Assembly: GCA_021603905.1 (NCBI GenBank)
Contig: BQIU01000020.1
Coordinates: 1-51,935 of the forward strand
DNA from: Nitrospirales bacterium
GTDB taxonomy: Bacteria > Nitrospirota > Nitrospiria > Nitrospirales > UBA8639
Direction of reading: 5' to 3'
Length of the DNA: 51,935 nucleotides
The notes beneath the pieces are model-generated. The model was not told the DNA's origin and searched no databases. It saw only the letters and a program-made list of their open reading frames with translations. Positions within the stretch are counted from its first letter, which is position 1. Each line of letters starts with the position of its first letter. Below, piece after piece: positions 8,875 to 17,327 of the stretch. The position numbers were made by a program, and so were the translations under genes.

Positions 8875-9744
8875 ATGGCAACGAAGGCCAAGCCCAAGTC
8901 GAAAGCCAAGCCCAAGTCAAAGGCTAAGTCATCCATGGGTCGAGTGAAGTCAACAACGAAATCTAAGAGTAAAGCGAAGACAAGCAAAAAGGCAGGATCA
9001 ACAAAGCCTATACGTCAGCCTGCCACGAAAAAGAAAGCCACCAAAAGCACCAAAACAACAAAAAAGCCTCAATTGGCCAAGAAAACCAAGACCACGAGTC
9101 TGAAAAAGTCATCAGCCAAAGTTGTACCCAAAAAGGCGACAAAAAAGAAACCGACAACCAAAACCGTGAAGAAAAAAGTTGTGAAAAAAATCGTCAAACC
9201 GTCGAAAATCGTAAAAAGCCAAACCAAGCCCAAAATGAAAAAGGTCACAACGAAATCCAATGTTTCGCCATCACCTCCAAAAACCAAAAGGAAGTCATCA
9301 TCTGAGAAGTCTCGCTCCATCGAGTCAGTGAAGAAGCCTCCTCAATCAAAGGCGGTTCGCGAAAAAGTCGTTACGAAGAAAGGCAGGGAGGAGATTCTTA
9401 CTGAAGAAGAGGTTGCGAAGTCTCCATTAGTCGCAGTTCTGAGTGCAGAAAGCACTTCATTGAGGCCGTTGAAATCGCCCAAAACGACCCTTGACACGGA
9501 TTCTGCTGTTGAAGTGGATGAACTCACGATAGAAGGTGCTGATGATGCCGATGATGATCTGGATGAATTGACTGATGATCTTGCAGACGAGTTTGTAGAT
9601 GATGCTTTTCCCAGAGGACTAGATGACGAAAATGATGATGATCTGACCGATGATCTCTCTGATGAACTCGGAACGGAGAAATTTTTTCGCGATAACGATT
9701 CAGGTATGGAAGATGATGACGAAGATCTTTCGCGTTCCTGGTAA
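8875..9744 (+). CDS. Histone H1-like lysine-rich protein with acidic C-terminal tail
   Basis: The protein has 289 residues in two parts of opposite charge. Residues 1 to about 175 are dominated by Lys, Ser, Thr, Ala and Pro, with KAKPKSK repeated at the start and many KKATK/TKKP-type units; this resembles bacterial H1-like DNA-binding proteins (AlgP, Hc1 and KAKPKS-type). Residues about 210-289 are very acidic (DDADDDLDELTDDLADEF, later MEDDDEDLSRSW). The basic part probably binds DNA or RNA; the acidic part could act as a histone-chaperone-like or self-inhibitory tail (inference). A strong AGGAGGG site precedes the ATG. Low complexity makes homology uncertain, but a run this long without stops, with codons matching charge, is clearly coding. 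Confidence 0.8.
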   Translation: MATKAKPKSKAKPKSKAKSSMGRVKSTTKSKSKAKTSKKAGSTKPIRQPATKKKATKSTKTTKKPQLAKKTKTTSLKKSSAKVVPKKATKKKPTTKTVKKKVVKKIVKPSKIVKSQTKPKMKKVTTKSNVSPSPPKTKRKSSSEKSRSIESVKKPPQSKAVREKVVTKKGREEILTEEEVAKSPLVAVLSAESTSLRPLKSPKTTLDTDSAVEVDELTIEGADDADDDLDELTDDLADEFVDDAFPRGLDDENDDDLTDDLSDELGTEKFFRDNDSGMEDDDEDLSRSW

Positions 9745-9836
9745 ATCTCACCGTCTGCCCGAACAAGGGTGGCAAGGGTGGTGAGAACTGCATTCATTTG
9801 ACCATTTGGTAATCATGAGACCGTAAAGGAGGATAC

Positions 9837-10523
9837 ATGTCTGAAGGGACTGGGTTGCTTCGAATTGGTGATCGCGCTCCAGATTTTAGCGCCGTCACCA
9901 CTCATAGTTCAGATTTCAATTTTAGCGTGTGGCAGGAGCAAGATTGGATAGTTTTGTTTTCCCACCCGGCTGACTTTACTCCGGTTTGTACGACTGAAAT
10001 ATTGGAATTTGCGCGTCGGCATGAACAGTTTACTTCCAGACGGGCGAAACTCATCGGACTGAGTGTTGATAGTGTCCATTCCCACTTGGCGTGGCTTCAG
10101 AACATGAAAAATAAAATGGGTGTCCATATTCCATTTCCCATGATTGCGGATGTGGATATGAAGGTGTCCCAGCTGTATGGCATGATTCATCCTGATGCGA
10201 GTTCTACGGCCACGGTCCGTACGGTGTTTGTGATCGATCCGAAGCGAGTCATTCGAGCTCTGGTGTATTACCCTATGAACGTTGGGCGAAGTGTTGACGA
10301 AATTTTACGCCTGGTGACAGCGTTGCAGACAACCGAACGATTTTCCTGCGCAACGCCGGTCAATTGGCAAGATGGTGAGAAGGTCGTGGTTCCTCCTCCA
10401 AAAACCGTGAGTGATGTTGAAGAACGAATGAATCAATCTGACCTTGATCATCAAGACTTCTACCTTATGCTGAAAGATGTGAACGTCAAAACACCTTCGG
10501 AGTCTGAAGGCCAATCATCCTAA
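9837..10523 (+). CDS. 1-Cys peroxiredoxin (Prx6 subfamily)
   Basis: This 228-residue enzyme reduces hydrogen peroxide and organic hydroperoxides. The active-site motif FSHPADFTPVCTTE places the peroxidatic cysteine at residue 51, with Pro and Thr of the PxxxTxxC signature. DSVHSHLAWL and the C-terminal arm (YYPMNVGRSVDEILRLVTAL, later ATPVNWQDGEKVVVPP) are typical of Prx6. A second Cys (in RFSCATPVNW) lies in the C-terminal arm, as in some archaeal-type Prx6. The ATG at 9837 follows an AAAGGAGGA site. It sits 92 bases after the H1-like gene on the same strand and may be co-transcribed with it. Confidence 0.94.
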   Translation: MSEGTGLLRIGDRAPDFSAVTTHSSDFNFSVWQEQDWIVLFSHPADFTPVCTTEILEFARRHEQFTSRRAKLIGLSVDSVHSHLAWLQNMKNKMGVHIPFPMIADVDMKVSQLYGMIHPDASSTATVRTVFVIDPKRVIRALVYYPMNVGRSVDEILRLVTALQTTERFSCATPVNWQDGEKVVVPPPKTVSDVEERMNQSDLDHQDFYLMLKDVNVKTPSESEGQSS

Positions 10524-10648
10524 GGCATGGGCATGGTCACGTTTATCTGAGTTGTTTTTCATCTCCAACCGTTACAATCGTGATGGTCCACGCGTTTCGA
10601 TCAAGGCGAGATACAAGTCCCTTCAGTACTCTTTAACCATGAAGATGA

Positions 10649-11857
10649 ATGTCCGGCGTATTGAGTGAGGCGCTGGTTATCGTTTTCGTTCCCACTGGCT
10701 ATGCCGATATCTGTCCAAGAAACATTCAACGCTTGGTGTGCTCGATCGTGAGGTGGCATCGTCTCCGGATTAGCCTAACACTCCAGTGTATCGTGATTGT
10801 TGGCGTGATCACTGCAAGCGTGGGAAGCGTGACCTTTGCAGTGTCCTGTGAAGTCCGCCAATCGTCTTCCACGGAACCTGAGATCTTTCGTCGACATCTC
10901 ATTGGAACTTGTACTGCCGAGGAGCGCGAAAGGCTTGCTATTCATGCCGATTCCCTGTTTAAGGTACTGAAAGAGGGGAAGCAGGTTGATCTTCGCGGAG
11001 TGATGATCGTTGGTGATCTCATGTTGGACCAATTACCTCTTCAGCCTCTCAGCCCTGCCACTCTGCCGTCAACTTCAGCTCAACAGGTCGTAGCTGAACG
11101 CCAGATTGAAGAAGGTCGGATTATTCAGCGGTCGGTTTCTGTTCATAATGCGGTCATTCAAGGCAACTGGGCAACGAATTTACGGCAAGGACTGGTCATC
11201 ATACTGGGAGAGTTTTCTGTCACGGGGACGAGATTCGAGCAGTCGGTAGATTTTTCACACACACTTTTTCTTCAGGGTCTGAATTTCTCAAACTCTGAGA
11301 TACTGTATGAGGGATTTTTTGTTCGTGCGCACTTCGAAAAACCAGCATTATTTAACAAGGTCTTATTTGGGACACATTCTCGGTTTCATAAAGCCCAGTT
11401 CAAGCACGACGCTCACTTTATTGAAAGCCGGTTTACTGGATTGGCTGAATTTCTCGAGGTGATCTTTGAGCAAGGAGCGGATTTTACAAAGGTTCAATTT
11501 CAGATGGGAACAGGGTTCTCTGGAGCTCAATTTACTGGACCTGCGATTTTTTCAGAGTCGCTGTTTATACGAGAAGCGTTTTTTCGGTTTTCGAGGTTTG
11601 AACAGGATGCCGACTTTCAGGATGCCACATTTCAAAAGATCAGTGATTTTACCGACTCGTCGTTTGCTGCGCACACGAATTTTAATAATGTGGAATTTCT
11701 TATTCCTCCACAATTTTCCGGGACGATTTTTGAGGGAACAGGTCAAGGTGCTAATAAGCAAAAAGACGTAAGTGAAATTATTTCTGTTATCTTGGTTTTC
11801 TTAGGGTTTCTCTGTGTTCTTGCCTGGGGATTAAAGAAATGGCGACATTCTGTATGA
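10649..11857 (+). CDS. Membrane-anchored pentapeptide-repeat protein
   Basis: The protein has up to 402 residues. About residues 195-365 are made of repeats with Phe or Leu every fifth residue (examples: GLNFSNSEI, ALFNKVLF, AHFIESRFTG, ADFTKVQFQMG, ADFQDATFQK), which predict a right-handed quadrilateral beta-helix. A hydrophobic stretch near the N-terminus (LQCIVIVGVITASVGSVTFA) looks like a signal or anchor helix. A second near the C-terminus (EIISVILVFLGFLCVLAWGL), followed by KKWRHSV, is a clear membrane segment with a positive cytoplasmic end. The beta-helix is therefore probably periplasmic. The start is uncertain: ATG 10649, or GTG 10748, which puts the signal helix at the N-terminus. 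Function is unknown. Confidence 0.75.
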   Translation: MSGVLSEALVIVFVPTGYADICPRNIQRLVCSIVRWHRLRISLTLQCIVIVGVITASVGSVTFAVSCEVRQSSSTEPEIFRRHLIGTCTAEERERLAIHADSLFKVLKEGKQVDLRGVMIVGDLMLDQLPLQPLSPATLPSTSAQQVVAERQIEEGRIIQRSVSVHNAVIQGNWATNLRQGLVIILGEFSVTGTRFEQSVDFSHTLFLQGLNFSNSEILYEGFFVRAHFEKPALFNKVLFGTHSRFHKAQFKHDAHFIESRFTGLAEFLEVIFEQGADFTKVQFQMGTGFSGAQFTGPAIFSESLFIREAFFRFSRFEQDADFQDATFQKISDFTDSSFAAHTNFNNVEFLIPPQFSGTIFEGTGQGANKQKDVSEIISVILVFLGFLCVLAWGLKKWRHSV

Positions 11858-11966
11858 GTATTTTACATTTTCCACAATATATAGAGAAGGGATTGATGGA
11901 GCCCACAAAAGATGGTATACCTTAAAGATCTCACAATGATTTTGACTGTTACGAGAAACGGACTCT

Positions 11967-12770
11967 ATGGAAAGTCTACAAATTGATGAATCGCTAGATG
12001 ATGCCTACAAAGTTCAACTTGATTCATTTAACGGGCCCCTTGATCTTCTTCTCCATCTTATCCGTAAACAAGAAATTAATATTTACGATATTCCAATTGC
12101 GCTAATTACGCAACAATACTTATCGTATATCAATTTACTGAAAAATCTGAATCTCTCATTTGCTGGAGAGTTTCTGGTTATGGCTGCCACGCTGCTTCAG
12201 ATTAAATCTCGGCTCCTCCTTCCCAAAGATGAGACTCCTGCAGAAGATGAGGGGGAAGGCGAGGATCCTCGTGCGGAATTGGTCCGTCAGCTAGTCGAAT
12301 ATGAACAGTTCAAAGATGCGGCATTCCGTCTTTCTACTCAAGGGAAAATCTGGGGGGAAGCCTTTATTCGTGAGCCGGTTCCGGTGACTCAAGGTCATGA
12401 GCTCAGTTCAACTGACGATGACATCCTCTCTGAGGATCTCAGTTTATTTGATCTTGTCGGAGCCCTACAGCGGGTCTTAGATCGAGCGACCCCTGGTCAA
12501 GTGTTTATCGATGTGACGAAAGAGTCTTTGTCTATCCAGGATAGAATTCATGCGATTCTCGAACGTTTCGAGGTTGAATCGTCAGCCACGTTTGAGGAAT
12601 TATTTGAGCGTCTTGATTCACGTCCTCTGATCATTGTCACGTTTCTGGCTTTGTTAGAGCTCGTCCGCATGAATTTAGTACGCCTCTATCAAAGTGATAT
12701 CTTTGGCCCAATCCGCGTATCTCGACATTTTGTTCCAGGCGATGGCAGCGCTGAGCCATCGGTGAGTTAG
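11967..12770 (+). CDS. scpA: Segregation and condensation protein A
   Basis: This is the kleisin subunit of the bacterial SMC-ScpAB condensin, which bridges the SMC heads and compacts the chromosome. It has 267 residues. The N-terminal domain matches strongly: YKVQLDSFNGPLDLLLHLIR, then EINIYDIPIALITQQYLSYI and FLVMAATLLQIKSRLLLP. The C-terminal winged-helix portion (TFLALLELVRMNLVRLYQSD, later FGPI) is also intact. It is followed by scpB after 99 bases, the usual order. The smc gene is not in the window. Confidence 0.96.
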   Translation: MESLQIDESLDDAYKVQLDSFNGPLDLLLHLIRKQEINIYDIPIALITQQYLSYINLLKNLNLSFAGEFLVMAATLLQIKSRLLLPKDETPAEDEGEGEDPRAELVRQLVEYEQFKDAAFRLSTQGKIWGEAFIREPVPVTQGHELSSTDDDILSEDLSLFDLVGALQRVLDRATPGQVFIDVTKESLSIQDRIHAILERFEVESSATFEELFERLDSRPLIIVTFLALLELVRMNLVRLYQSDIFGPIRVSRHFVPGDGSAEPSVS

Positions 12771-12869
12771 CTGGGAGAAAATGCCAGAAGATGATGGTCT
12801 GTTTGTATCGACAAGAAAAAATTGAGTGCTTTCTTGTAGAACTTGTTGAATGTTTCACGGAGGCTTAGG

Positions 12870-13631
12870 ATGACAGTCAAAGCTTTACGTCAAGAAGATA
12901 GCATTGAATCAGAAGAGGGTGTGGCAGACGAGCAGGGGCTTTCGATCTCAGATGGTCCGTCGATTGCCGTATTGAAGGAAGAGGAACTAAACGGGAATGG
13001 AACAGAGACGTCTGATCTCGCAGATCCAGAAATTAAAGGCATTCTTGAAGCCGTGTTGTTTGTGTCGCATGAGCCGGTCACGGTTGATAAATTAGCTTCG
13101 GTGTTAGAAGGAGTTCCAAAATCGAAAATTGTGGAAACTCTACGAGATTTACAGACAGACTATGAGAGTGAAGGACGAGGCCTGTGTCTTTCTGAAGTTG
13201 CTGGCGGATTTCTTTTGGCGACTCGACCGGATTGCGGGACGTACATTCGTCGTCTCTCGAAAACCAAATCCACTTCGAAACTTTCTCCATCAGCCCTTGA
13301 GGCCTTAGCGATTGTCAGTTATAAACAGCCCATTACTCGTTTGGATATTGAAAAAATACGAGGCGTTGAGACCTCTGGAGTACTCCGGACACTCCTTGAC
13401 CAAAAGCTCGTACGAATTGTCGGACGTCAAGATGTTCCCGGGCGTCCAATTCTCTATGGAACGAGCAAGCAGTTTCTTCAGCGTTTTGGTCTGCGTGATC
13501 TCCGTGACCTTCCTCCACTTAAAGAAATTCAAGACCTTGGAAACCCCTCGACGTTAGCACTTCCGTTTGGTGATGACGAATTGCCTTCAGATGTCGCTTC
13601 CTCTGAAGGGAATGCTGACCTTCCCGCCTAG
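12870..13631 (+). CDS. scpB: Segregation and condensation protein B
   Basis: This is the winged-helix partner that dimerises and binds ScpA in condensin. It has 253 residues from the ATG at 12870, chosen because GGAGG (12859-12863) lies six bases upstream; an in-frame ATG at 12843 lacks such a site. The N-terminal ~45 residues are a family-unlike acidic extension (SIESEEGVADEQ). The conserved core follows: EIKGILEAVLFVSHEPVTVD, LSPSALEALAIVSYKQPITR, IRGVETSGVLRTLLDQKLV, GRPILYGTSKQFLQRFGL. The tail is acidic. Confidence 0.95.
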   Translation: MTVKALRQEDSIESEEGVADEQGLSISDGPSIAVLKEEELNGNGTETSDLADPEIKGILEAVLFVSHEPVTVDKLASVLEGVPKSKIVETLRDLQTDYESEGRGLCLSEVAGGFLLATRPDCGTYIRRLSKTKSTSKLSPSALEALAIVSYKQPITRLDIEKIRGVETSGVLRTLLDQKLVRIVGRQDVPGRPILYGTSKQFLQRFGLRDLRDLPPLKEIQDLGNPSTLALPFGDDELPSDVASSEGNADLPA

Positions 13632-13726
13632 TCCCTCGACCGTGTACACTAAAGAATGTAAACACGGTGCATGATTCAGCTGTTTTTCTCAATCTCCTCT
13701 TTGTATAGGAGTTCTAACCTGGCTCG

Positions 13727-16528
13727 ATGTCTCTCATTCTTCCTGACAAGAAATCCCCAGTTGTCCAAGATCTTCATCGACTTCTTGGTGGCGAGAAAGT
13801 CAAGAGCGATGTATCCACACTGAAAGCCTATGCGGTTGATGCCAGTATCTATCGACTGTCCCCAAAAGTCATTGCTCTACCCAAATCTGAAGAAGATATT
13901 GACCTGATTATGGATTACGCGGTCCGTCACGGTATTCCGCTCACGGCACGAGCTGCTGGGACCAATCTCACGGGATCAGCGATAGGGACGGGGATCATCC
14001 TCGATGTCTCCAAGATGAATAAGATTCTCGAAGTGAATCACGCTGAAAAGTGGGCACGCGTTCAACCGGGCATCGTGTTGGCTGAATTGAATAAACAACT
14101 CGTGACGTCGAATCTCATGTTTGGTCCTGATCCATCCAGCGGAGAGATGTGTAAACTCGGCGGTATGTTGGCAAACAATTCCTCTGGTCCACATACCCTC
14201 CGTTACGGGTCGGTCAAAGATAATGTGCAGGCGCTACGCGTTCGTTTGCCTCAAGAGGGTTGGTTGCACGCTCAATCTTATGAGTTCGGTGCTTTGGCTC
14301 TGTCTCAGATTTTTTCCGATCATCCTGCCATTCAATCTCTTGTTGATTTAGTCAAAGCCCATGCGCCACTGATTCAAGCCAAACGTCCTCATGTGAGTAA
14401 AAACAGTTCTGGATATAATCTGTTTGATTTGATTGATGGAATAGACCAAGGGGTGTGGGATTTACCAAAACTCTTTATCGGAAGTGAAGGCACGCTCGGG
14501 ATTTTCAGTGAAGCGACGATACGATTAGTCGATCGACCAACCTCCACGGCCTCCGCCCTCATTCATTTTCAGTATTTAGAGGAAATGGGGGAGGCCGTTC
14601 CAGACTTGTTGACGCTTATGCCAAGTGCTCTCGAAGTCATGGATGCCAATACCCTCAACTTAATTGGCCGAGACACGTATGGAATTCCATCTGACTCCGC
14701 GGCCACACTACTTATCGAATTTGATCAAGGAGAAGATCCTCGGCGAAGTGAGCAACTTCTGAGCCTCTGTCGTGGATATCGCCTGTCAGCTGAGCCGGTG
14801 GTAGCATTTGATGGTGAAAAACAGCAGGAACTCTGGAAAGCTCGGAAAGCTCTGTATCCCACCTTATACCGCTATGATCAACGAAAAAAGCCTATTAATT
14901 TTGTGGATGACGTGGTGGTCTCAGCCGAACGAACCGCCGAGCTCATCCGTTACCTGGAAAAGTTTTTTGGAGAGCAAAATATTGCAGTTGCGGTCTTTGG
15001 TCATATTGGTGATGGTAACGCTCATATCCTCCCCTTATTGGATCTTAACGATCCAAATGATTTTCAAGGGATGGTGACGGCGCATCGCGAGGTTCATCAG
15101 GTGGTTCTTGAAAATTTTTCAGGGTCTATTTGTGGAGAGCATGGAGATGGCCGCATTCGAGCGGAAATGGTTCGTCCGATGTTTGGTGAGGAATTGTATC
15201 AGGTATTTGTTGAGGTGAAGCAGATGCTTGATCCAACTGGAGTCATGAATCCAGGGGTCAAGATTAGCAATGAATCGTTTACTGAGCATATTGACTACGA
15301 GCGTCTTGCCAAACCTTGTGCGACCTGTGCCAAGTGTAACGCCGTGTGTCCCGTGTATGATGTCTTTCAATCTGAAGATATGAGTTCTCGTGGATGGTTC
15401 GAAATTGTCACGGCCAAGGATTATCGTTATCTGGATTCAAAGTGTGTAGTCGAGGCCTGTTTGAATTGCAAGTCATGTCGGACCGTGTGTCCGGCTGACG
15501 TCGATGTATCTGACTTGATCTTGCAGCGTCGTGCAGAACATCCCAATCGACTCATGGGTTGGGTCTTTGCCCTACATGCTCGTCCCAGGCTCTTTGAACC
15601 TTTGCTCAAAATGGCTGCACATACCCAAGAGATCTGGGATCAACCGACGGTGAGAGGTGTTCTTGAGCGCCTCACTCGTCCAATCCTTCGCCGACTTGCT
15701 CCGAATGCCAAAATTCCTCAAGATCTTATATTGCCCCGATTAGCGAAACGTACGTTGCGTGATCGGTACTCCGAGCTTTGTCAGGAGCCTGAGAAGAGTA
15801 ACTCCAAGGTGGCCTATTTTCACGGATGTGCTGCGAATTATTTTGATGATGGTGTGGGTGATGCGGTCATTGGTGTCTTACGTAAGCAAGGTCTTGAGCC
15901 GGCATTGCCTGTTCAGCGTTGCTCAGGAACACCCATTGAAACATATGGTCATCGTGAGTTAGTCAAAGATGGTGCTCGAGAAAATATTGCCAATTTGGCC
16001 TCGTATGAGACAGTCGTCACGGGCTGTGCCTCCTGTACGCTCAGCTTAAAAGACTATGCTCGGTTATTTAAAGGTGAACCTGAAGAAGCACTTGCGAGGC
16101 AACTCGCTAAACGTGTGAAACATATTTCTGAATTGGCAGGAAATAACCAACTGGTTGAGGTGAAGGGCAGAACGACGTCATTGTCCCAAAGTGAGGGGAT
16201 AGAAAAAGTGACGTATCATTCTTCTTGTCATTTACGGGCCGCTGGCGTGACGAAAGCTCCACGCGAGGCATTGTCGAATTTACCAGGTATGCAGTTCGTT
16301 GAAATGCAAGATGCTGATCGCTGTGCCGGAGGAGCAGGAACGTATATTGTCAAGGATTATGAGACTTCACAAAAAATTTTCGAGCGTAAGCGGAATGCGA
16401 TTCTTGCTAGCGGTGCTCAAACCGTGGCTACCAGCTGTCCGGCTTGCATGATTCAGTTGAAAAATGGGCTGAGGGGTACCGTATCCGTTAAGCATATTGC
16501 TGAATTGCTCAACGAAGCGCAAGAATAA
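13727..16528 (+). CDS. FAD-linked oxidase / Fe-S fusion dehydrogenase (D-lactate or glycolate type)
   Basis: This 933-residue fusion resembles GlcD plus GlcF, or the Dld2-type D-2-hydroxyacid dehydrogenases. Residues 1 to about 510 form the FAD-binding PCMH and C-terminal oxidase domains (ALPKSEEDIDLIMDYAVRHG, GTNLTGSAIG, LGGMLANNSSGPHTLRYG, PKLFIGSEGTLGIFSEA, VFGHIGDGNAHILPLL, CGEHGDGR). Two 4Fe-4S ferredoxin motifs follow from Cys531 (CATCAKCNAVCP) and Cys578 (CLNCKSCRTVCP). The C-terminal part has cysteine-rich CCG-type motifs (GCAANYFDDG, TGCASCTLSL, HSSCHLRAAG, DRCAGGAGTY, SCPACMIQL), where a second cluster or quinone-reactive site usually sits. It probably oxidises a 2-hydroxy acid and passes electrons to the quinone pool. 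The substrate is not fixed by sequence. Confidence 0.9.
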   Translation: MSLILPDKKSPVVQDLHRLLGGEKVKSDVSTLKAYAVDASIYRLSPKVIALPKSEEDIDLIMDYAVRHGIPLTARAAGTNLTGSAIGTGIILDVSKMNKILEVNHAEKWARVQPGIVLAELNKQLVTSNLMFGPDPSSGEMCKLGGMLANNSSGPHTLRYGSVKDNVQALRVRLPQEGWLHAQSYEFGALALSQIFSDHPAIQSLVDLVKAHAPLIQAKRPHVSKNSSGYNLFDLIDGIDQGVWDLPKLFIGSEGTLGIFSEATIRLVDRPTSTASALIHFQYLEEMGEAVPDLLTLMPSALEVMDANTLNLIGRDTYGIPSDSAATLLIEFDQGEDPRRSEQLLSLCRGYRLSAEPVVAFDGEKQQELWKARKALYPTLYRYDQRKKPINFVDDVVVSAERTAELIRYLEKFFGEQNIAVAVFGHIGDGNAHILPLLDLNDPNDFQGMVTAHREVHQVVLENFSGSICGEHGDGRIRAEMVRPMFGEELYQVFVEVKQMLDPTGVMNPGVKISNESFTEHIDYERLAKPCATCAKCNAVCPVYDVFQSEDMSSRGWFEIVTAKDYRYLDSKCVVEACLNCKSCRTVCPADVDVSDLILQRRAEHPNRLMGWVFALHARPRLFEPLLKMAAHTQEIWDQPTVRGVLERLTRPILRRLAPNAKIPQDLILPRLAKRTLRDRYSELCQEPEKSNSKVAYFHGCAANYFDDGVGDAVIGVLRKQGLEPALPVQRCSGTPIETYGHRELVKDGARENIANLASYETVVTGCASCTLSLKDYARLFKGEPEEALARQLAKRVKHISELAGNNQLVEVKGRTTSLSQSEGIEKVTYHSSCHLRAAGVTKAPREALSNLPGMQFVEMQDADRCAGGAGTYIVKDYETSQKIFERKRNAILASGAQTVATSCPACMIQLKNGLRGTVSVKHIAELLNEAQE

Positions 16529-16597
16529 CAATTGTGTCTTGAGAGGGATTCGTGCTTAAATAATTGATGTGTGATTGAGAACCTTTGAGAGGATGAT

Positions 16598-16876
16598 ATG
16601 ATTAAGGTGTTGGTGTTTGGTCAGACCCTTCAGGATGCCGTCGAAGAGCCTGAATTTGAATGCGAAGTCCCTGAACCAATAACGGTGCGGGAACTCTTTC
16701 AAGTCCATGCTGAAAAGTTTGAGCCCTTTCAATCGTTTCTCGTTTCTAATCAAGTCATGGTGACAATTAATCTGAAGATTTCAACCTTAGAGTCAAAGAT
16801 TAAGGATGGCGATACGCTCAAACTCACACATCAGTTTAATCCCGAACTTGAAGGTGCCCGCTGGCATAATCCCTAA
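16598..16876 (+). CDS. Small MoaD/ThiS-like beta-grasp protein lacking the Gly-Gly end
   Basis: The protein has 92 residues and the size and pattern of the ubiquitin-like MoaD/ThiS fold: MIKVLVFGQTLQDAVEE, then TVRELFQVHAEKFEPFQSFL, VMVTINLKISTLESKIKDGD and TLKLTHQF. The segment IKDGDTLKLTH corresponds to the conserved 'l.dGDev.l' near the family's end. MoaD and ThiS finish in Gly-Gly for thiocarboxylation, whereas this protein ends GARWHNP, so it is unlikely to carry sulfur in the normal way. It lies 69 bases after the FAD/Fe-S dehydrogenase and could be co-transcribed. A GAGAGGA site precedes the ATG. The fold call is moderate; function is unknown. Confidence 0.65.
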   Translation: MIKVLVFGQTLQDAVEEPEFECEVPEPITVRELFQVHAEKFEPFQSFLVSNQVMVTINLKISTLESKIKDGDTLKLTHQFNPELEGARWHNP

Positions 16877-16976
16877 CCGCAGTCTCCTCCCTCCCCATGA
16901 GGGATCTCGCCGACAATTGTCAATCATTCATGCATTTAAGTACGCATGGCCATTAACTCCGTAGCTTCTGGAGTAT

Positions 16977-17270
16977 TATAGCGAATCCAACAATTTGAAT
17001 GCCTGGACACGATACCATGCAAGAAGGTGCAATCTTGCATAGCATTCAACGGCGTGATTCAGCCATCGACCTGATGCTTCAACTACACGTGTCCAGGTCC
17101 AGCTGGGGCATATCAACGAACCCCGCGCGGTTACTCACTTCAAAGAGTGGGAGGTTATACCTGCATGGATTCTCTGACAGCAACAGCAATCGATCTTATA
17201 TATGACGTAGTGAATAGCAAAATTTAGCAATTTGGTATTCTACCGATTCGGTATAACTGAAACAGCTATA
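16977..17270 (+). repeat. MITE-like repeat, copy A (long form, carrying an insert)
   Basis: The element has TATAGC at 16977-16982 and GCTATA at 17265-17270 as inverted ends. Its body matches copy D: TCCAGCTGGGGCATATCAAC, then TACTCACTTCAAA, TTCTAACAGCAAC-like sequence, GTAGTGAATAGCAAAATTTA, GCAATTTGGTATTCTACC and GATTCGGTAT. It is interrupted after AGCGAATCCAACAA by about 100 bases not present in the other copies. No transposase frame is visible, as expected for a non-autonomous element. Confidence 0.75.
16995..17097. repeat. Structured insert inside repeat copy A
   Basis: The segment that separates the two parts of copy A is rich in perfect inverted repeats. CCTGGACACG (17002-17011) pairs with CGTGTCCAGG (17088-17097) at its ends. 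Inside, TTGAATGC (16995-17002) pairs with GCATTCAA (17042-17049), and ATGCAAG (17017-17023) pairs with CTTGCAT (17034-17040). I see no other copy of it in the window. It is either a second small mobile element nested in the first or a folded RNA/DNA site. Confidence 0.6.
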
Positions 17271-17327
17271 AGCCATCATCTCTACAAAGCAATTTTCAGA
17301 CTTTTTTCTCTTTTCAAATGTTTATAG

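Noticed and set aside
9342..9797. A 151-codon minus-strand Ser-rich frame opposite the H1-like gene
   Set aside because: It is the antisense reading of Asp- and Glu-rich codons (GAT/GAA give ATC/TTC/TCA runs), a usual artefact of low-complexity acidic genes.
9837..10523. Possibility that the peroxiredoxin is a 2-Cys AhpC type
   Set aside because: There is no C-terminal VCP resolving motif; the long C-terminal arm and DFTPVCTTE favour the 1-Cys Prx6 subfamily.
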